Shown: piece by piece, positions 10,375-24,706 of the stretch
How positions within the stretch are numbered: the stretch's first letter is position 1
Layout of the letters: each line of letters begins with the position of its first letter
From: Steinernema hermaphroditum
Lineage: Eukaryota > Nematoda > Chromadorea > Rhabditida > Steinernematidae
Direction: 5' to 3'
Assembly: GCA_030435675.1 (NCBI GenBank)
Contig: CM059625.1
Location: 5,270,001-5,334,000, forward strand
DNA length: 64,000 nucleotides
Notes under the pieces: model-generated
Seen by the model: the letters and a program-made list of their open reading frames with translations, nothing else
Database searches by the model: none
What the model was told of the DNA's origin: nothing
Position numbers and translations under genes: made by a program

Positions 10375-13300
10375 TTAAAAAGGAGGAAGCACAGCGGGAT
10401 TCGGGTTCGCCTGCAGCTTTTGACTCAACTGCATTGTCTGCAGAATCATGGCGTAGTTGGGAGTGGGGACGGGAGTTGGGGATGCAGCTGGAGGCTGCAG
10501 ATTCTCCGTTGTGGTGGCAGCGAGGCTCTCGCTCTGAGGAGAAGTGGAACTGCGGTTCGCTTGATGCGCCTTGTCGGTGCGCTTTTCCTTGGCTCTCCTG
10601 TTCTGGAACCACGTTTTCACTTGGCTCTCGTTCAGGTTCAGCGACTCCGCGATCAGCTGTCGGCGTTGACGTGGCATATACTGGTCGTTGAGGTATTCCT
10701 GGAACCACATGTTTATTATTATTTGACCGCATACAGAATGACACTTGTAAATTAAAATCCGAATGGATACGAGCATGACCAAAACAAATTGGTTTCCGAG
10801 AACGCAAACAACGGATTTGACCGTATCATGGGAACGCATGACTAACAGACGGACTTTTCGTTGGCTAGGCTGTCCGACGAAACGATAAATTAATTTGGAT
10901 ATGAAAATAACAAATACTACTTAGTTATGTAAACAGACGATGAAAGCGGTGACGTGAGGTTCAGAAATGCTGAACTTACTGAAACGCATGCATCACTGTC
11001 AGAGTGTGGGAATGAGTCTAACGAATTCCGTTAATTGGGATGAATATTTCAAAACATAAATAATTCACGAAACGCATTAAGAGTCTATATTTAAGTGTCG
11101 TCTAAGGGGGACAGCACTTAATATCAAGCCACTTAAAGATTGTTTCATCGATACGAGACCACGAATCACGCTCTTTTTCAGTATTGGCCACTAGCCACCT
11201 GTCACTGAAATCGTGCATTTCGGATGGGGATTTATGCGCTGAATCGGGCACTACTAGATTTGACATGTGATTTCCGGGAAACTGATCTCATCTACATTTT
11301 GGTGCCTCTTAGCAACGGCTCTACCGTTGAGAAAAGGCAAGAATCTCACTGCCCAGAGGCCGAAACTGATGCTTACACTATAACTTTCTCTTTCGCTCAA
11401 AGATCATTCTGTTCGTCACTCCAAAAGGTCAGGCTGTTTTTGCCACTCTATTATTTACGGTGCAGCTTCTGAGAAATTGTTATAAAAAGAGAAAATTGCA
11501 ACTTCTTTTCCCGAATATCGTGAAAAGGTCACATGCTGCGTGGACGACGACCATATCCAATCAAATTATGCCTGCCTATTTTTAGTTCCTTGCTTTAGAA
11601 ATGCATCATTCCACTTCCGCGAGAAGAATGAGCACAAAATTTGTTTTGCTGTTTTGCTTCTAATCCTGTTAGGGCTTAAAAAGTGTGCATGCTTACCCTT
11701 TCCAGGGTCGACGCCTGCTGAGGGGTGAACGTCGTACGTTGTCGCTTCTTGCTCATTTGGGGCTGATGCAGCGGCGGAGAGTGTTTATTTGCATGAGAAG
11801 CATGATTAATTGGCGGCGTCTTTGTGACCCCGACAGCTGCCGAAGAAGCGATGTTCGCTGCGGACACGACCGGAAGGAGGCTCGACGACGGCGACGAAGT
11901 GGCCGTGAGAATGTCAATTGGGCTCACGGACTGGCTGAAATACGGATGATCCTAATTAGCTGCTTGTGTCATGTTGCTACTCAATGTTTCTCTACTAAGC
12001 GAAAGTGACGCCGTTGTGTTTGTACGACGACGAGTCGTTCGGAAGTCAACATTCCGTCAACGGACTGTGCCCTATTTCCCTCAAAATCGCGTTGATGTCC
12101 TAATCTTATTGCTAATGACGTCTTCCCGGTCTTCCCCCCTGCCTAATGGGCAATGTGCGCGGGTTGGGAACGTGTGAATGGGTAATGCGTCTTCCCTCGA
12201 CTGAAACAAGGAACGTTTCGTCGCGCCGCTGACAGTGATTATAAAGAAGCAAACGAGAATGGTGCATTTAATTGCTTTTGCGAAGAACGAGGACAGGATG
12301 GACATTGCGTCAATTAAGTGTCCTTTCAATTAGGACGTTCTTGTGAGAAAGAGTCGAAATTAGCAACACCCTACGCTCGCCTTCTCTTCTGACCTTCACG
12401 ATCAGCTGAGTGTGGCGGACGATCAAAATAGACCCCTCTCAGGAGCAGCTGATTTCTTTGCGAGACTCGTTTAGACGGCGTTTAGCGAACGTCGTTCCGA
12501 TTAATTGCTTATGGCAATTAATCTATTCCTACATAAAACACCCACAGCATGACAAATGGTGTCAATTAAGGAGTACTCTGGAGAACGGCCGTACTACTTG
12601 CCGCTACGACCATTTTCCCAGGCACGCTTGTAGTTTCGGTTAATCCTCGAATTGGATTACGAAGAACATTGTTAGATGATGGCTTTCAAAAGCACAAGAG
12701 CGTACCCTGTGCTCTCGTTGACTGCAACGTAGCTACGGTAATTGGCATGATGTCACTTCTTACAAAGAAACCAATTAGCTCTTCGGCTGAATCAGTGAGG
12801 AGCGAAAAAACAATGCTATATAAGTGATTATGGCTAATTGAGAAAATTGGTTTCGATAGAACATGGACTACGGTAGACTATGGTTCTTTTTCGGCTGCAT
12901 CAGATGAGACATTTCGAAATGGAATCTACGCACGAGATCTTTGTTCACGTCGTTCTATTTTGATGACGGCCTTAAAAGAGGCCAATTTTAGGCCATCTGG
13001 TCAGAACAGCGTTTTTATGGAACATTCTGCATAATGAGCTGCGCGAAGAGTTGTAGAGCTAAGCCGCCCTTTAAATAGAACGTTGATGTTTTTTGCGTCC
13101 ACTTCCCCTCAATTTGTGCACTTTGTATTTCCATCAGCAAATGTGCCAACACTCTCAGTGTGAAGCCTCATCGGAACAAATTACTTTCATTCAGACTGCT
13201 CCGGCCGGCAATTAGCCTCACTGTGTCGGCGCTGTATGCGCAAAATGTTGCGAAAACCCTCAATTGAGCGTGCGCTTTCGAACAGCCGGCATGCCGGCCT

Positions 13301-13861
13301 TGTGACTCATTCAATTCGCAAAGGAGGAGGCAATTGCTCGGATTAGAGATCGAACGCGTTTGGGGCCAAGGGCCGGCCAATAAATAGTAGATGAATTGAC
13401 CGGGCGTGCGATCGAGCGTGCCAACAAATTAACTGTTTTCCTAATGGCATTAAATGTCGTTGTTGATATTACCCTCGCTTTGGTCAAGGCTCCCTCAAAG
13501 TTGGGGGGAGATTAATCAAATGGAGGAAAGTGCTGGAATAGATTGCGAAAACGGCCACATTCGCAAATAGTTTCCCTGGAAAGAATAAATAGCAACTCGG
13601 CATAATCGCCTCAAATTAATCGCTATTCATGTGTGACACTTCGCAACTTTGTTTTCCCCCTCTGTGCACACAAAGTGATTTTCCAAAAATAGAACGCCGA
13701 TCGGCGGTTACTTACCTCAACGCGGCGTTGTTCATCGCTTCTGTGAATGCGGCGATCGACGGGAGAAAGTTATAGGCGGTCGTTGCCGGGATTACGGTTC
13801 CGGCGGCGCTGTACGGTCGGAACGCTGAGAAAAGGCAGTCGCCAAGCGCTAGGGACGACAT
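10375..13861 (-). CDS. ANTP-class-like homeobox transcription factor (235 aa, 3 exons)
   Basis: DNA-binding developmental regulator acting in the nucleus. Exons: 13716-13861, 11697-11934, 10375-10698, with introns of 1781 and 998 nt, far longer than elsewhere in the window. The homeodomain is about residues 111-170: RTTFTPQQASTLER, then EYLNDQYMPRQRRQLIAES, then LNLNESQVKTWFQNRRAKEK. It carries L16, Y20 in place of F20, W48, F49, N51 and R53, and Gln at position 50, which favours TAATTA-type sites. An intron splits the homeodomain after residue 18. The RRQ.....LNESQ pattern recalls engrailed, but the other engrailed signatures are not clear, so family assignment stays open. Residues 48-58 (LSQSVSPIDIL) resemble an EH1 co-repressor motif. 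The C-terminus is Pro/Gln/Ala-rich. Exon 1 begins at an acceptor-like TTTCAG 23 bases before the ATG; further 5' exons are possible. Confidence 0.85.
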
Positions 13862-16800
13862 TGGAAATAGAGGAGTTGCAGGTGCTGAAATAGATTAATT
13901 CATGCGCATGTGGCGTCCAATAGGAAAACAAGCGGAGTAATTCGCGTAGTTCCGATATTTGGTATGTAATTAATAGGCTCTAATTGCGTGACATTTTTAA
14001 GCTTTTATGAGCACGAGATAATGGAAAAACAAAGTGCTTATTAGGAAGTAAGGGATGACGACGGAAATGGAGCTTCATTTAGCAAACGCTCAGTCATTCA
14101 GGCTTAAGTGGGAAGTGACAACGCGTGCACCGTGACGGCCCATCGCAGTTGAGGGTGCTGAAGTGGGAGCTGGGAGAAGTTGAACGGGCAAATGACCGAA
14201 ATCACACGAATAAAGAAGAAGCGCGACGCTCTTTGGCTCTTGGCATGAGTGTAAATGGGGAAGTAGAGGGTGCGCAAAGACGACGTTGAGGAAAAGGGCG
14301 CAAACGCGTTAAGCAACATCAGAAAGCATAAATAATAATTTCCGGAAAAAGTTTTCGTCGCCTCAAACATTTCCCATTAATATCAAATAGTTTTCTCACC
14401 TCCCTCCCTTTTCGGTTTGCGCACTGACCGCACTTCGGATACACACACACGTGTTCGGAGCCAAAAAGTGGTCGCGCCATGTTGCAAACGTTCAGCCTAA
14501 GGGAAAGAGGAAGATCATTATGATGAAGGAGATGGGCGTCTCCGTTTACTCTGAGAAAACACGCAATGCTCCTAGTTTAGGCTTCAGCAGAGGAGGGCGG
14601 AGGCTAATTAGTGTGGCGTTCGCGCGTGCCACACCCGAGGCGAAACAGCAAAATTGTAATTATAAATGGAACCGTGATAAATGGTAGAAAGGGCGATTTC
14701 AAAGCAGAGCTGGGGGATCTGCCGTTTCTGGTCTTTCGGTCACTAAGGGGCTGCGGACCACAAGCTACATGCAGTATGTCGAAGCATTGTAAATACGCCG
14801 GCAACATATGGAAAGTCATTTGGGCAATCAGCCCTCTAAGGTCCAACCCCTTTCCGTTTCGTCAAATGCGCTAATACCGTAATTAACCTGGAGCAGCTGT
14901 TAGCGACACACGCCGGGGGCGAATCATCCGCCGAGACGGCACTCGACCGCGCGACGATGTCCTCTGCGCGCGCCGACGTCGTCGGCGAACGATAAATCGG
15001 GCGGGCCGCATCTGGGCGTGCGCGGATTAGAGAGCTAATTAATTGACTGCTCCGCTTGTGAAGTGAACGGGCGGGTCCTGTCAGGAACGGGCGGGCCGGC
15101 GTCCGATCTACACAAACACATATTGCACATGTTCAATGGTGGGGTTAATTACAATCGGCCTCCACGACCCCTAAATACTCCACGTTTAATTTGCATAAAG
15201 AGCGCTGAAGCAGGCGGTAATTATTTCCGCCGGCTGTCACCGGTAGCCCACATTCGATTAGAGATTAGTTATACGGTGAAAAGCCAGTCTTGTTTCGTAT
15301 TAGTGCATCGTCGAACTGTAGGCACAGGTTACGGTAGTTCCAAAAATACTAGAGCTAATTATCCTTAGCATTTGACGTCAAATGATAATTAATTTCTGCC
15401 TGTACCAAACATAAACAAGGCATATTCACTCATATCGGCCTTTGAAACAAAAAATTCGATTCATTGTGTTCATTTAAAGGGAACATTGCTGGCAATCGTC
15501 TTAAAAGGACAACGCATTTAAGAACGACTCACTTCGACATTTTCTCAGAGCATAATCCGTTTATAACGCATTCATAAGTATAACAAAGGCGATATAAATA
15601 GGTTAGAGTCGCAATTGAAAAAATGGACTTTTGAGGAAATTGTAAAAACGCTACTTGAAGAGATTATTGGGATTACTGTAGTGCATGAACGTGTGGCTAA
15701 GCTGCGAGAAAGGTCGTAGATCGAACGAGGCAAGAGGACAAACACCGCGCGTATGTTTGTGTTTACACTCTTGTAGGTAATCATTTGTGATGAATTTCCA
15801 AAAAGAGATTATGGTAATCTTCCTTTGTTTACTTAGAATGTGAGAGGTACGGAGGAGGTACGAGGTCATGATGGTGAACCGGTCTGTGATCCTTCCGGGA
15901 GGTCTTTGATTCGGAACTTTAGGCAACTCTATGACTATGTTTGCCGTATCCAGAAGCGACAAGTTTTTCAATTGTAAAATTGCAGTGTATTGCTATAGGA
16001 TGCCGTTCCTTTTTTGAGGCACATATGGTTTTGCAATCACATGGTTATCAATTTGGAAATGTGCAAACCGGTTCCATGAAGTGAGCACATTAACAACAAA
16101 AAATTTCAAGAAGCTTCGGAAGACATCGATCACAATCCTTCCGGTTCTATGCCAATAGTACAGGATCGTCTCAGAGTTCGCGAATTGGCCCTTAGGAAGT
16201 GCAGGAAATTGAAATAAATGCCGCTATAACATTTCCTGTTTAAATGGTCTTCCTTGACAGACGGCAGTTGATCTCGCCGTCTCATGGAAAACCACTTAAT
16301 GATGAAACAGCTACTGTCTTTACGAAGTCTGCGCCCACAAAATGGACCTATTTGGTGAGTGTGAACTTGAAGCGTCAATGTCAATGCATTAGTGATGTGC
16401 CGGAACGAAGACGATTTGCGTTCGCGCAAAATTAATAAAATAATACGGGGGGCGACAGCGTAATGTTGAGGGTCGGCCCGGGCAAAGGACATGCAAAAAC
16501 GGCAAAATGCCAACGATGAGATGAGCGCCGGCGCGGAGAGAAGTGAGAGCAATGTGATGAGAAGTGATGTGCTGAGGGAAACGGAAAAAGTCCAATTATG
16601 GGAATTAGTTTTGTAAGTTGCGAGTGCCTTCTTCTGCTTGTCGCTTCGTTTGTGTGTCAACAAGAAGGCAACTTAGTATGTGAACTAAGGCGATGCGCAG
16701 AATTTAATGAGATGCCGCATCGTTGGTCACGTTTCGAATGTCACGTACAACGGTCATTAGGATTGAGCGAGTACGGTATCCTTGATAAATTGACGTAGCA

Positions 16801-19800
16801 CAGTACCCTCAATAGTAGAGTTTGGTGTTAATGAGTGCTGCTGATCGAAGAAACGAGGAAGCAAACGAAAAATGAAACCGGGAAATATGTTTCATAACCG
16901 CAAGTGAATGCCTGCTAAATTCTCCGGAATTAATCCTGTTTATAAGAGCTCGTCGGAGTGAAATGTCCGGACAGCTGCTTAAGGGTTCGATTTCTTAAAA
17001 AAAAAGCGCGTCCAACGTTCGAAGGACACAAATGGGACGAAGCGAGGCGGAAGCGAAACGCACTCGGCGTTCTGGAAATCGGAGATCTAATCGGAAACGC
17101 GCCTACCGTATGCCCACCGGCTGATGTTGCCATTTATGAGATTCGTGAAATGTGTTTTACACTCCACCGCTCGATTCCGTGATTTAATTTGCGTCGAAAC
17201 TAGAAGATCAAAGGTGGATGCAATGCGCGGGACATTGAAGTAAGGACTACGATCAGAGGTGCGATTGCATTCGCGTTAATTGTGTGGTGAAAAAAGCAAG
17301 TTTTAATCTTTTGCTACTTACCCGCTGCACAAATATGACAATTTCAACAACCCCAGCAACCCATTAGATAAAGCGGTCTTGGGAAAAGCGACAAAATCTC
17401 ATGTAAACAAAAACCCCCAAAGATTCATCAACATTGTAACTTGTAAGATTAGCAGCATTAAAACCACATAATTCCCGACATCAGCACAACGACCGTTTTT
17501 TGCTCAATGCCTATTAAGACGAAGTGAGAACTGGTTTCGCTAATGCGATATCAAGAATGTCAAAGTGCGAAGCCGAGAGACTATCGTTGCCGCTTTGAAA
17601 TGTGCAATATGAATGGTCTTATCACATCGTATTGTCATTTGATTCACGAATCATCTAACTGCTTAATATACGTTTCTCATGGTCAAAGGTCACACGTTGG
17701 AAGGTTCAAACATCCTTTCAGTGGATCATATCCGGCTACTGAAAAGCTTTTCAAGAAAGTGGACTAGTAAGAACCACAACGATTATGAGAACAGGTTGTA
17801 GCCTATAAATAAGCGCGAGCTCTACGAGCGTTCTCCAACTATACTCAAGGTATACTGTACAATCGAGGCCGGGCTTCCAATAACATTATACTCAGGACTC
17901 CACTCCGTCGCCGCCCACATCTGAAATGCCACTAGAATTCTTAATACACACAAACAGACTTCGAATTGTTATTATGGTAGAGATGGAAATACAATTCGGA
18001 ATTTGTTTGGAGTACGTATAATAGTTCCAAAACAACTTTTTAGTCGGTATTGTGAATAGAAACAATGGTATTATTTTTGGTAGGTCTGAGAAACGACAAA
18101 ATCCGAATGAGTTCACACCAATAAGACGGTGTCCTGGCTGGTTCACAGAAACATGTGGAGCCACAAAAGGGCGTATCAGTTGAAAACAATGATTGATTGT
18201 TTTCGAGACTAATTTAAAACAAATTTGACCTTTTAGCATACCGTAACAGAGTCAACAAAAATCATATCCAAATGCTATGAGAACAAAAAGCATGAAACAA
18301 CTTTTTCCAATCAGCAACTTGAATGGGAATATTGCCGATGCTATTAATAGCAAAAATGTCTGAGGAAAGACCACATTCCCTTTATTGCATGCCAATAATG
18401 CAATGCCCCGCGGGGAACACACATAATAATACGCAAACAGGAAAAAGTACATGTGAGCATGACGGCGAAAGCAAACAAAAGCACAATGACTAACTGTCTC
18501 TATTAGTTAATTCAATTAATTCTTGAACGTTCCGTACCAAACAGCATAATTATGCGTTACCGTACTTTGCCGATTGTGATGTAATCTGAGAACCGATGTG
18601 TGCGGAGTAAATAGCACCTAATGGGAATGGCGCTTTTGAAGCTTGCGCGCATCGAACACCACGTAGTCGTTTCTAAAGAGGGAAATAATAAAATTGCCGC
18701 ATCCACAATTAAGCGACGATGATGACGCTCATTAGCATGCTATAGTATCGCATTCGACGAGTGGTCGAGTGCTAATTGAAGCGTGGGAAATTGAACTCTT
18801 AGCTATTTCGGCGTCGATTTCCTAATTGGCACATTTATGATTAGCACTGTCAAGCGAAGCGAACGCTGGCTTCTCAATCCGACACCAGCGCCCTCTAAGC
18901 AGCGCCAAATAACTCGTCATCGCGGATGCAAGCCCCCCCCCCATCTTCTGCCTGGATCAGTGGCACCGGGGTCCACCCAGTGGGAGAGAGAGGAAACGAA
19001 GCGACGGCAAGGACATCCGATCCTAATTTTGATGCCTAATGTGCGCACGCATGTAATGCGATTAATAGCTTGTCGCAACATTAAATTTCTCGGAAATGAC
19101 TCAATCGCGCACTTTGGACGAAAAGCACGAAAACGCCTGATCGGGGCGCTGTTTCGCATCCGTTACGTTGAATCTCTCCCTATGCATTCGAGGAATTCGA
19201 AAGTGTGCGCGTGATGTAATCGAACTCAGGCACCCGGTCAAGGTGTTCAGGCAATTAGGCTTATTAGCTGATGAACGTAAACATGGAAAAACAATCTGCG
19301 TCACCTGTGAGTAAAGGTTTATAGCGTAAACGCAAGTGTCGCCGTAAGTCGGAGATTGGATTCGGAGACGCTTTGCGGCGATCATTCATAAGGGGGGATC
19401 ATGGGATCATGAGGCTACACTTCATTCATCAGTCAGTGGTGACGATAATCCGTCATTCATATTTGGGATGAGACACATTCCGCCGGATTTCCATCAGCTT
19501 TCGGCTTAACGGAAAAACGCTGGTGGGTTATGGATTTGCACGACAAAAACAAAATAAAAGAATAACATAATGACAAAAATAAAGATGAGAAAGTGTGCAA
19601 AGCTTCCATACATGTTTGCCTATTAAGCTACATACATGAAAGGTCACGGTAAAGTCGCTTGATCTGAATAATTGAAAGGCACAAAACTGTATCAATCAAC
19701 ACCGAAAAACTGTACAGAAATGAACGCCAGCATTGAACGACTTATTGCTTATCGCAGCTGATAAGTGTAGACGTTTCCGATCATGTTCGTGTACCGTCAG

Positions 19801-22800
19801 CTTGTGTTCAGTTTTCGTACGATAAACGATGGGTGCACATCTCAAAAAATACAAGGGCGAGTATAGAAATAGCCGCACTACATATTGAAAGCATTTGTGG
19901 TAATTTCGGAACGGCTGGCCTCGTATGGTCCGATGATAATGGGTGTCTTATGTACAGAATTTACTGGAGATTCTAGCTGTGTCAGTTAGGACTGCAGGAA
20001 TACGGAGCTAGCCCCGAACGGCACTCTATTTGCTGTAATTCTAGTTGCCAAATTTTCCAGTAAATGCTGCACACAAACGGTCTGGGAGTATGGGAGACAA
20101 ATCGTTCCAAAAATGACCAAAAAATTTTTCACTACGTAGTGCGGCTGTTTCTATACTCGCCACTGTATACCCGTTCCGCATGTTTTGTATGATCATCCTT
20201 TTTTTGCACCAATCTAAACATAACTTTTGCTGTTTGTTTCAATTAGTGGTCGAAATCTTCGACCCTTATAATTGGACGTGACCGATTTATACACAGGCGT
20301 AGAATTTGGAACACAATTTTGACTAATTGGCTTCAATTTAATTGCTCTACAAATTTTGTTTCCAACTTGCAAGTGACCCCTGAGCCCTTCTTCATGTAGC
20401 ACTTTTCTAAGAACGTCATATAATTAGGCCAATTTTTGTTTGTCACCTCATTAAAGTAGCCAGCTATAAAAAACAAAAACAGCCTATCACCTGCGAAGCA
20501 CTCTGTGTCTTTTTAGAAACAATTCCTGTGCATACTTGTTTTGCTGACATCAAAGATCCAGATTCAAGAATTCCCTTATAAATTGCCTAAAATTAATTGT
20601 GGACGACAGCTTCTTCAAAAGAAAAACAATTACAGAAGATCGGTGAAAAGGTTCCTGGAACGATGAAACGTGCCAAATAATGGCCTTGGCCTCGAACTCA
20701 GCAAAACAGGAAATTCAACTGCTTCCATAAGAGTTTTGACATTTCTGGATATCTGCTCCAACGTGCGTGTGAATCATTTGGATGTGCGCACATCCAGGGA
20801 TGAGTCCGATATGTTGAAAGAAAAACGAAAAACAGGATGATGTACGGAGAGAAACTTATCCTCAGCGCGCAAATATTTCAGTGCTAAAATGGGAATTTCT
20901 GTGGCAATGCGCTTACTGTGACATCAAATTGTACGCCTGGGTTCAGACATTCATTCATGGACACCACTGTGTCATAATGCGATAGGAAGAATCCTCTCAG
21001 AAGTTGATGAGATCATAGGCACAATCACATACACAGACGGAATGGGATTTTCTTTTTACGATCGTTAATAGATTTTTAGACTACCGAAAGCGATCAAGAA
21101 TGGTGTGGACACAATAGAACTGCCATTAGAATAACAAATGGATCTCTAAGTCACCTATTTAGACAATAACGACATTGTTAACCGGCCGCATGACGAATAG
21201 CTCATGTGAAAAGAGCATATTGTATTACTGATTTGAAAATGACGGCAGTATTATAATACAGCACTCAATTGCGAGTAATTCAAAAGCTGTTTTTCTGAAC
21301 TTTGCCACCCATCGGAACCCAGACCCGATGTGCACAAACTACGAACAAAACAAAACATAGCAAGCAATTATGAATAAGTCCAATTGTAGGTGGATGTGGG
21401 AGCTGATGTGATGCCAGGGAAAATGGCATAGTTCACAACAATCGAATTTCTACTTCCCAGTCCAAGATACTCTCACGGCTGAGCACCGCACACCAAGAAC
21501 TAACCGCGTCTCCACAAATTTTCACATCAGTTGTATTCCTAGCAATTTGCTCAAGACCCGCTACTGCCACTTTGTAGCACGTTCATCGTGAGAAAACTCA
21601 ATCTCTGTGCAAAGCAGTTTAGCTACAACCGCATACAGCAGAAACAGAGAAACAGCAGGTACCAACGATGAAACACAAAAGAAAATCAACCTGTTGTACA
21701 TGAAAATCACATTCATTTTATATTTCTTAGGCTAAATCTTTTTGATTTTGCTCGTTTCATTCGTCCACGGAAACGAATAATTTACTTTTCACAATGTGTA
21801 CGTTCACTCCTGTTCCTGTGCTATTATTATTTTAAACTACATATATTAATCTAGGCTGCGATCACTTAAGCCTAATGGGAGGATGTTTTTGTACGGTAAA
21901 TTCAATCGAAACAGCTTGAGATAATGGAATTGAAAGGGACAATAAAAAAAGAACTATTTCCTTCACATGAGAACGCGGACCATAGTGCCACAAACATCCC
22001 ATCCAAGGTGTATATAGACCTTGCACCAAACAATAATTAACTATTCACCATGAACCTATTTTCGAGGAGAACCCAAGTTCGCGCGTGTCGTTACTCAAGA
22101 AATCCTGAGTAATCGGATTTTTTCTCCAGTACGTTCTCCCACTACTGTGCTAATGACGTGGCTAATGAACCGAGGTGGTGAGGAATAGTTCATTGTTATG
22201 TAGATTAGCTGGAAATTCCCAGAGCGAAATATTCTCTGAATTCTATTTGAAAGGGTTGTCTTTATTCAGAAAAGTTCACGGTTGGGGTGGCTGGGATTGG
22301 CTAGATGTCGGGAGTAGCTGATAGGGCCTACCGTATACACGCTAATTCAGTGAACAATCAAAAGCTACTTGTGAAACTGCCTACAGAATATAATGTGCCT
22401 GCCTTCAGGATTCCATTCTTCGGACATGTAAAAACTATGAATTTCAAGTGTTCAGTTTCAAGTTTCAAGTCTATTTAATACTTTTCTGGCGGGCTATGAA
22501 ACTAGCTACTCACATGTGGTTCAAATGTAGGTAAGAAAGGCATCTATCTACGGAAACAAGAACGGCTCGATACACAGAACCTAAACATGTCATATTTTTT
22601 TCATTCATCATAAAATTAACAATATTAACATAATGTGAGCTCTATTTTTTGTGCATTTTCTACGTTAAATTTCGATTGCACTTAATAGTTTGATGTTCAC
22701 GGAGCCGATTAAACTATTTCGTCAAATCTCTCTTTTACGATTCCAATCGGATGAACGAAGCGTCGACTTAAAGCCGGTAATTAGCATTGCTCATCACTAT

Positions 22801-24706
22801 GCGTCGCGCCGAGATCTCGCGATCATGCAGTGATCATTAGACGGGCCAACGCCTTTGCCCTAAGGCATGATGTGAATGGAAACTGACGAAATGTCTAAGA
22901 TGGATAATCGGCCGGGATAAGCTTCCCCTACTCATTCATCGTAACGTGTTCGCGGCTAATAACCACAATCAATGAAACACGAAACCTCACAACGTTATAG
23001 GGGTTATGAGAAGGGGCGAAAAAATTTCGAAAGTATGATAAAAATGAAAGGACAAGCGAAGTCTATCTGTGGAGGGATGGTTGGTGATTTATGATGGCAA
23101 AAACGCTAAAATCAGCAAGGCAAAAATGAATCGTTGAGGCTAAAGCTGTTCAACGTAAGCATTTCCCGTACATAATATGAAGGCTGCATGAAGGGGCCTG
23201 CTCCTAAGCTCGTATACAGGGTCACATTCAAGAGAATGCCTCACCTTTTGACACAGTCGATGCGTAAAATAGACAGAGACTAACCGGTCAAAACGGTGCT
23301 ACGTAAACCACAGTCCTTTTTACGCCCTACAGAACTGCTTTGCGAGACACAGATGCGCATCGCACTTTTGCAAAACACGCGATAAAATGTGTTCGTATGT
23401 TTTATTGCAAATAAAACTTGGCTGAGACGCTGCCCAAAAGGTGTACTTTAGCGTCGATGGCGGTCTTGTTTGAGTTGCAGCGCTTAAATATTCAAATGAT
23501 CGTATGCCGACCGTTCAAGAATTTATCGATGCACCTGTGGGAATCTCGTGCGGGATGATAAAACACACCGTATACCATTCAAACATTCTACACAAAGAGT
23601 GTTTCAGCGATCAAGATAGCCAAAAAGACCTAGGCTACCCACGCCCTTATCCAAATTTCTCAATATTTCATAGTGACTAAAACGTGGGAAGGCACTTGAA
23701 AAGAGCACTCATGGCCACGCGTTCCAAGCAGAGTAAACAGTCAGGAAAAGAAAACGGCGAACTTTTAACTGTGGCGGCATTGTCTCGACCATCGTGCTTC
23801 CAAAATATTCGCTTTAATGTGAAATTTGCGCATGGCGAAAGTCGCCTTTTGGGTGATATTTCGGTAAAGCAGCTAATAGTAATTATAAGTACCCATTTCA
23901 CTGCGGGTCCGACGGGTGGGTGAGCACAAAGAAACACAACAGTACTAACTGTCAAAGATCAGCATTGGACACCATTTTCCAGGACTTACAAATTTATTAT
24001 AGTCTTAACTGATCTCTGTTGAGCACTGGAAGTTTAACGTTGCTTACCACTTAATGCTAATACTATCAATAAAATAAAAAGGTCAGGCATTCAGAACAGC
24101 TCAGGCATGCTTCAATCGACTTATTATCATTGACAAATACCACTAAATTTACCGGAAAATATGCATATCTCTCTAGACTCATACTGCGCTACACCAGTCA
24201 TCAATAACTTTTTTGATCAACTAGAAAGCGAAATTTTCAAAGGTTCAGTCCGTCGATCAGTGGAAAAGGAAGCCGCGACCGTTGACAGATATATCGGCGG
24301 TTCGCATCTTTGCAAAAACGAACTCTACTATCCACCATTAATCGCCGGCGGCTCAAACCCAAACAACTCGTGCGCGGTCAAAGCATTACACAGACACGTT
24401 GCAGTCTTTTGCGTCCGATTGCATCGCCACATAAACGGACGATCCCGTTGATTCCGTTAGCCCGCCCATTGCCAGCTCTCAAGGGAATAATAATCGAATG
24501 GGCCACATAATTCTTCTCATTCAGTGCTTCCTTTTTTCAAAACATAAACAGATTTCGACAACATTCGCTATCATAATTTATTTATACTACCACACGAGGC
24601 GCATCTCGTCACCGCAGAGACGCTTACTGGTATATGATACGGGCGTGGGACGAGTGAAAAGGGGCATTCACTAGCACATATTGCTACATCTGAAAGAAAG
24701 TAAGGT
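13862..24706. other. Gene-poor region upstream of the homeobox gene
   Basis: More than 10 kb with only short unconvincing ORFs. The half nearest the homeobox gene contains repeated homeodomain-type cores: GCTAATTAG at 14603, GCTAATTAATTG at 15034, GCTAATTAT at 15354, TAATTAAT near 13968 and 15386. A CTAATTAG also lies inside intron 1 at 11952. Because the homeobox gene reads away from here, this is where its enhancers would be expected. One MITE-like palindrome sits at 19852-20165; otherwise I see nothing defined. Confidence 0.5.
19852..20165. mobile_element. Palindromic MITE flanked by TA
   Basis: The left end CAAGGGCGAGTATAGAAATA continues into GCCGCACTAC; the right end reads GTAGTGCGGC then TGTTTCTATACTCGCCACTG. 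The two are inverted copies of about 28 bases, each flanked by TA (19850-19851 and 20166-20167), the target duplication of Tc1/mariner elements. The 314 bp between have no transposase, so it is a non-autonomous copy. Its CAGTGGCG-type end resembles the end of the element at 59963-60440. Confidence 0.75.

Noticed and set aside
16130..16663. Minus-strand 177-codon ORF in the homeobox flank
   Set aside because: Low plausibility as protein, no homology recognised, no splice signals; kept as non-coding.
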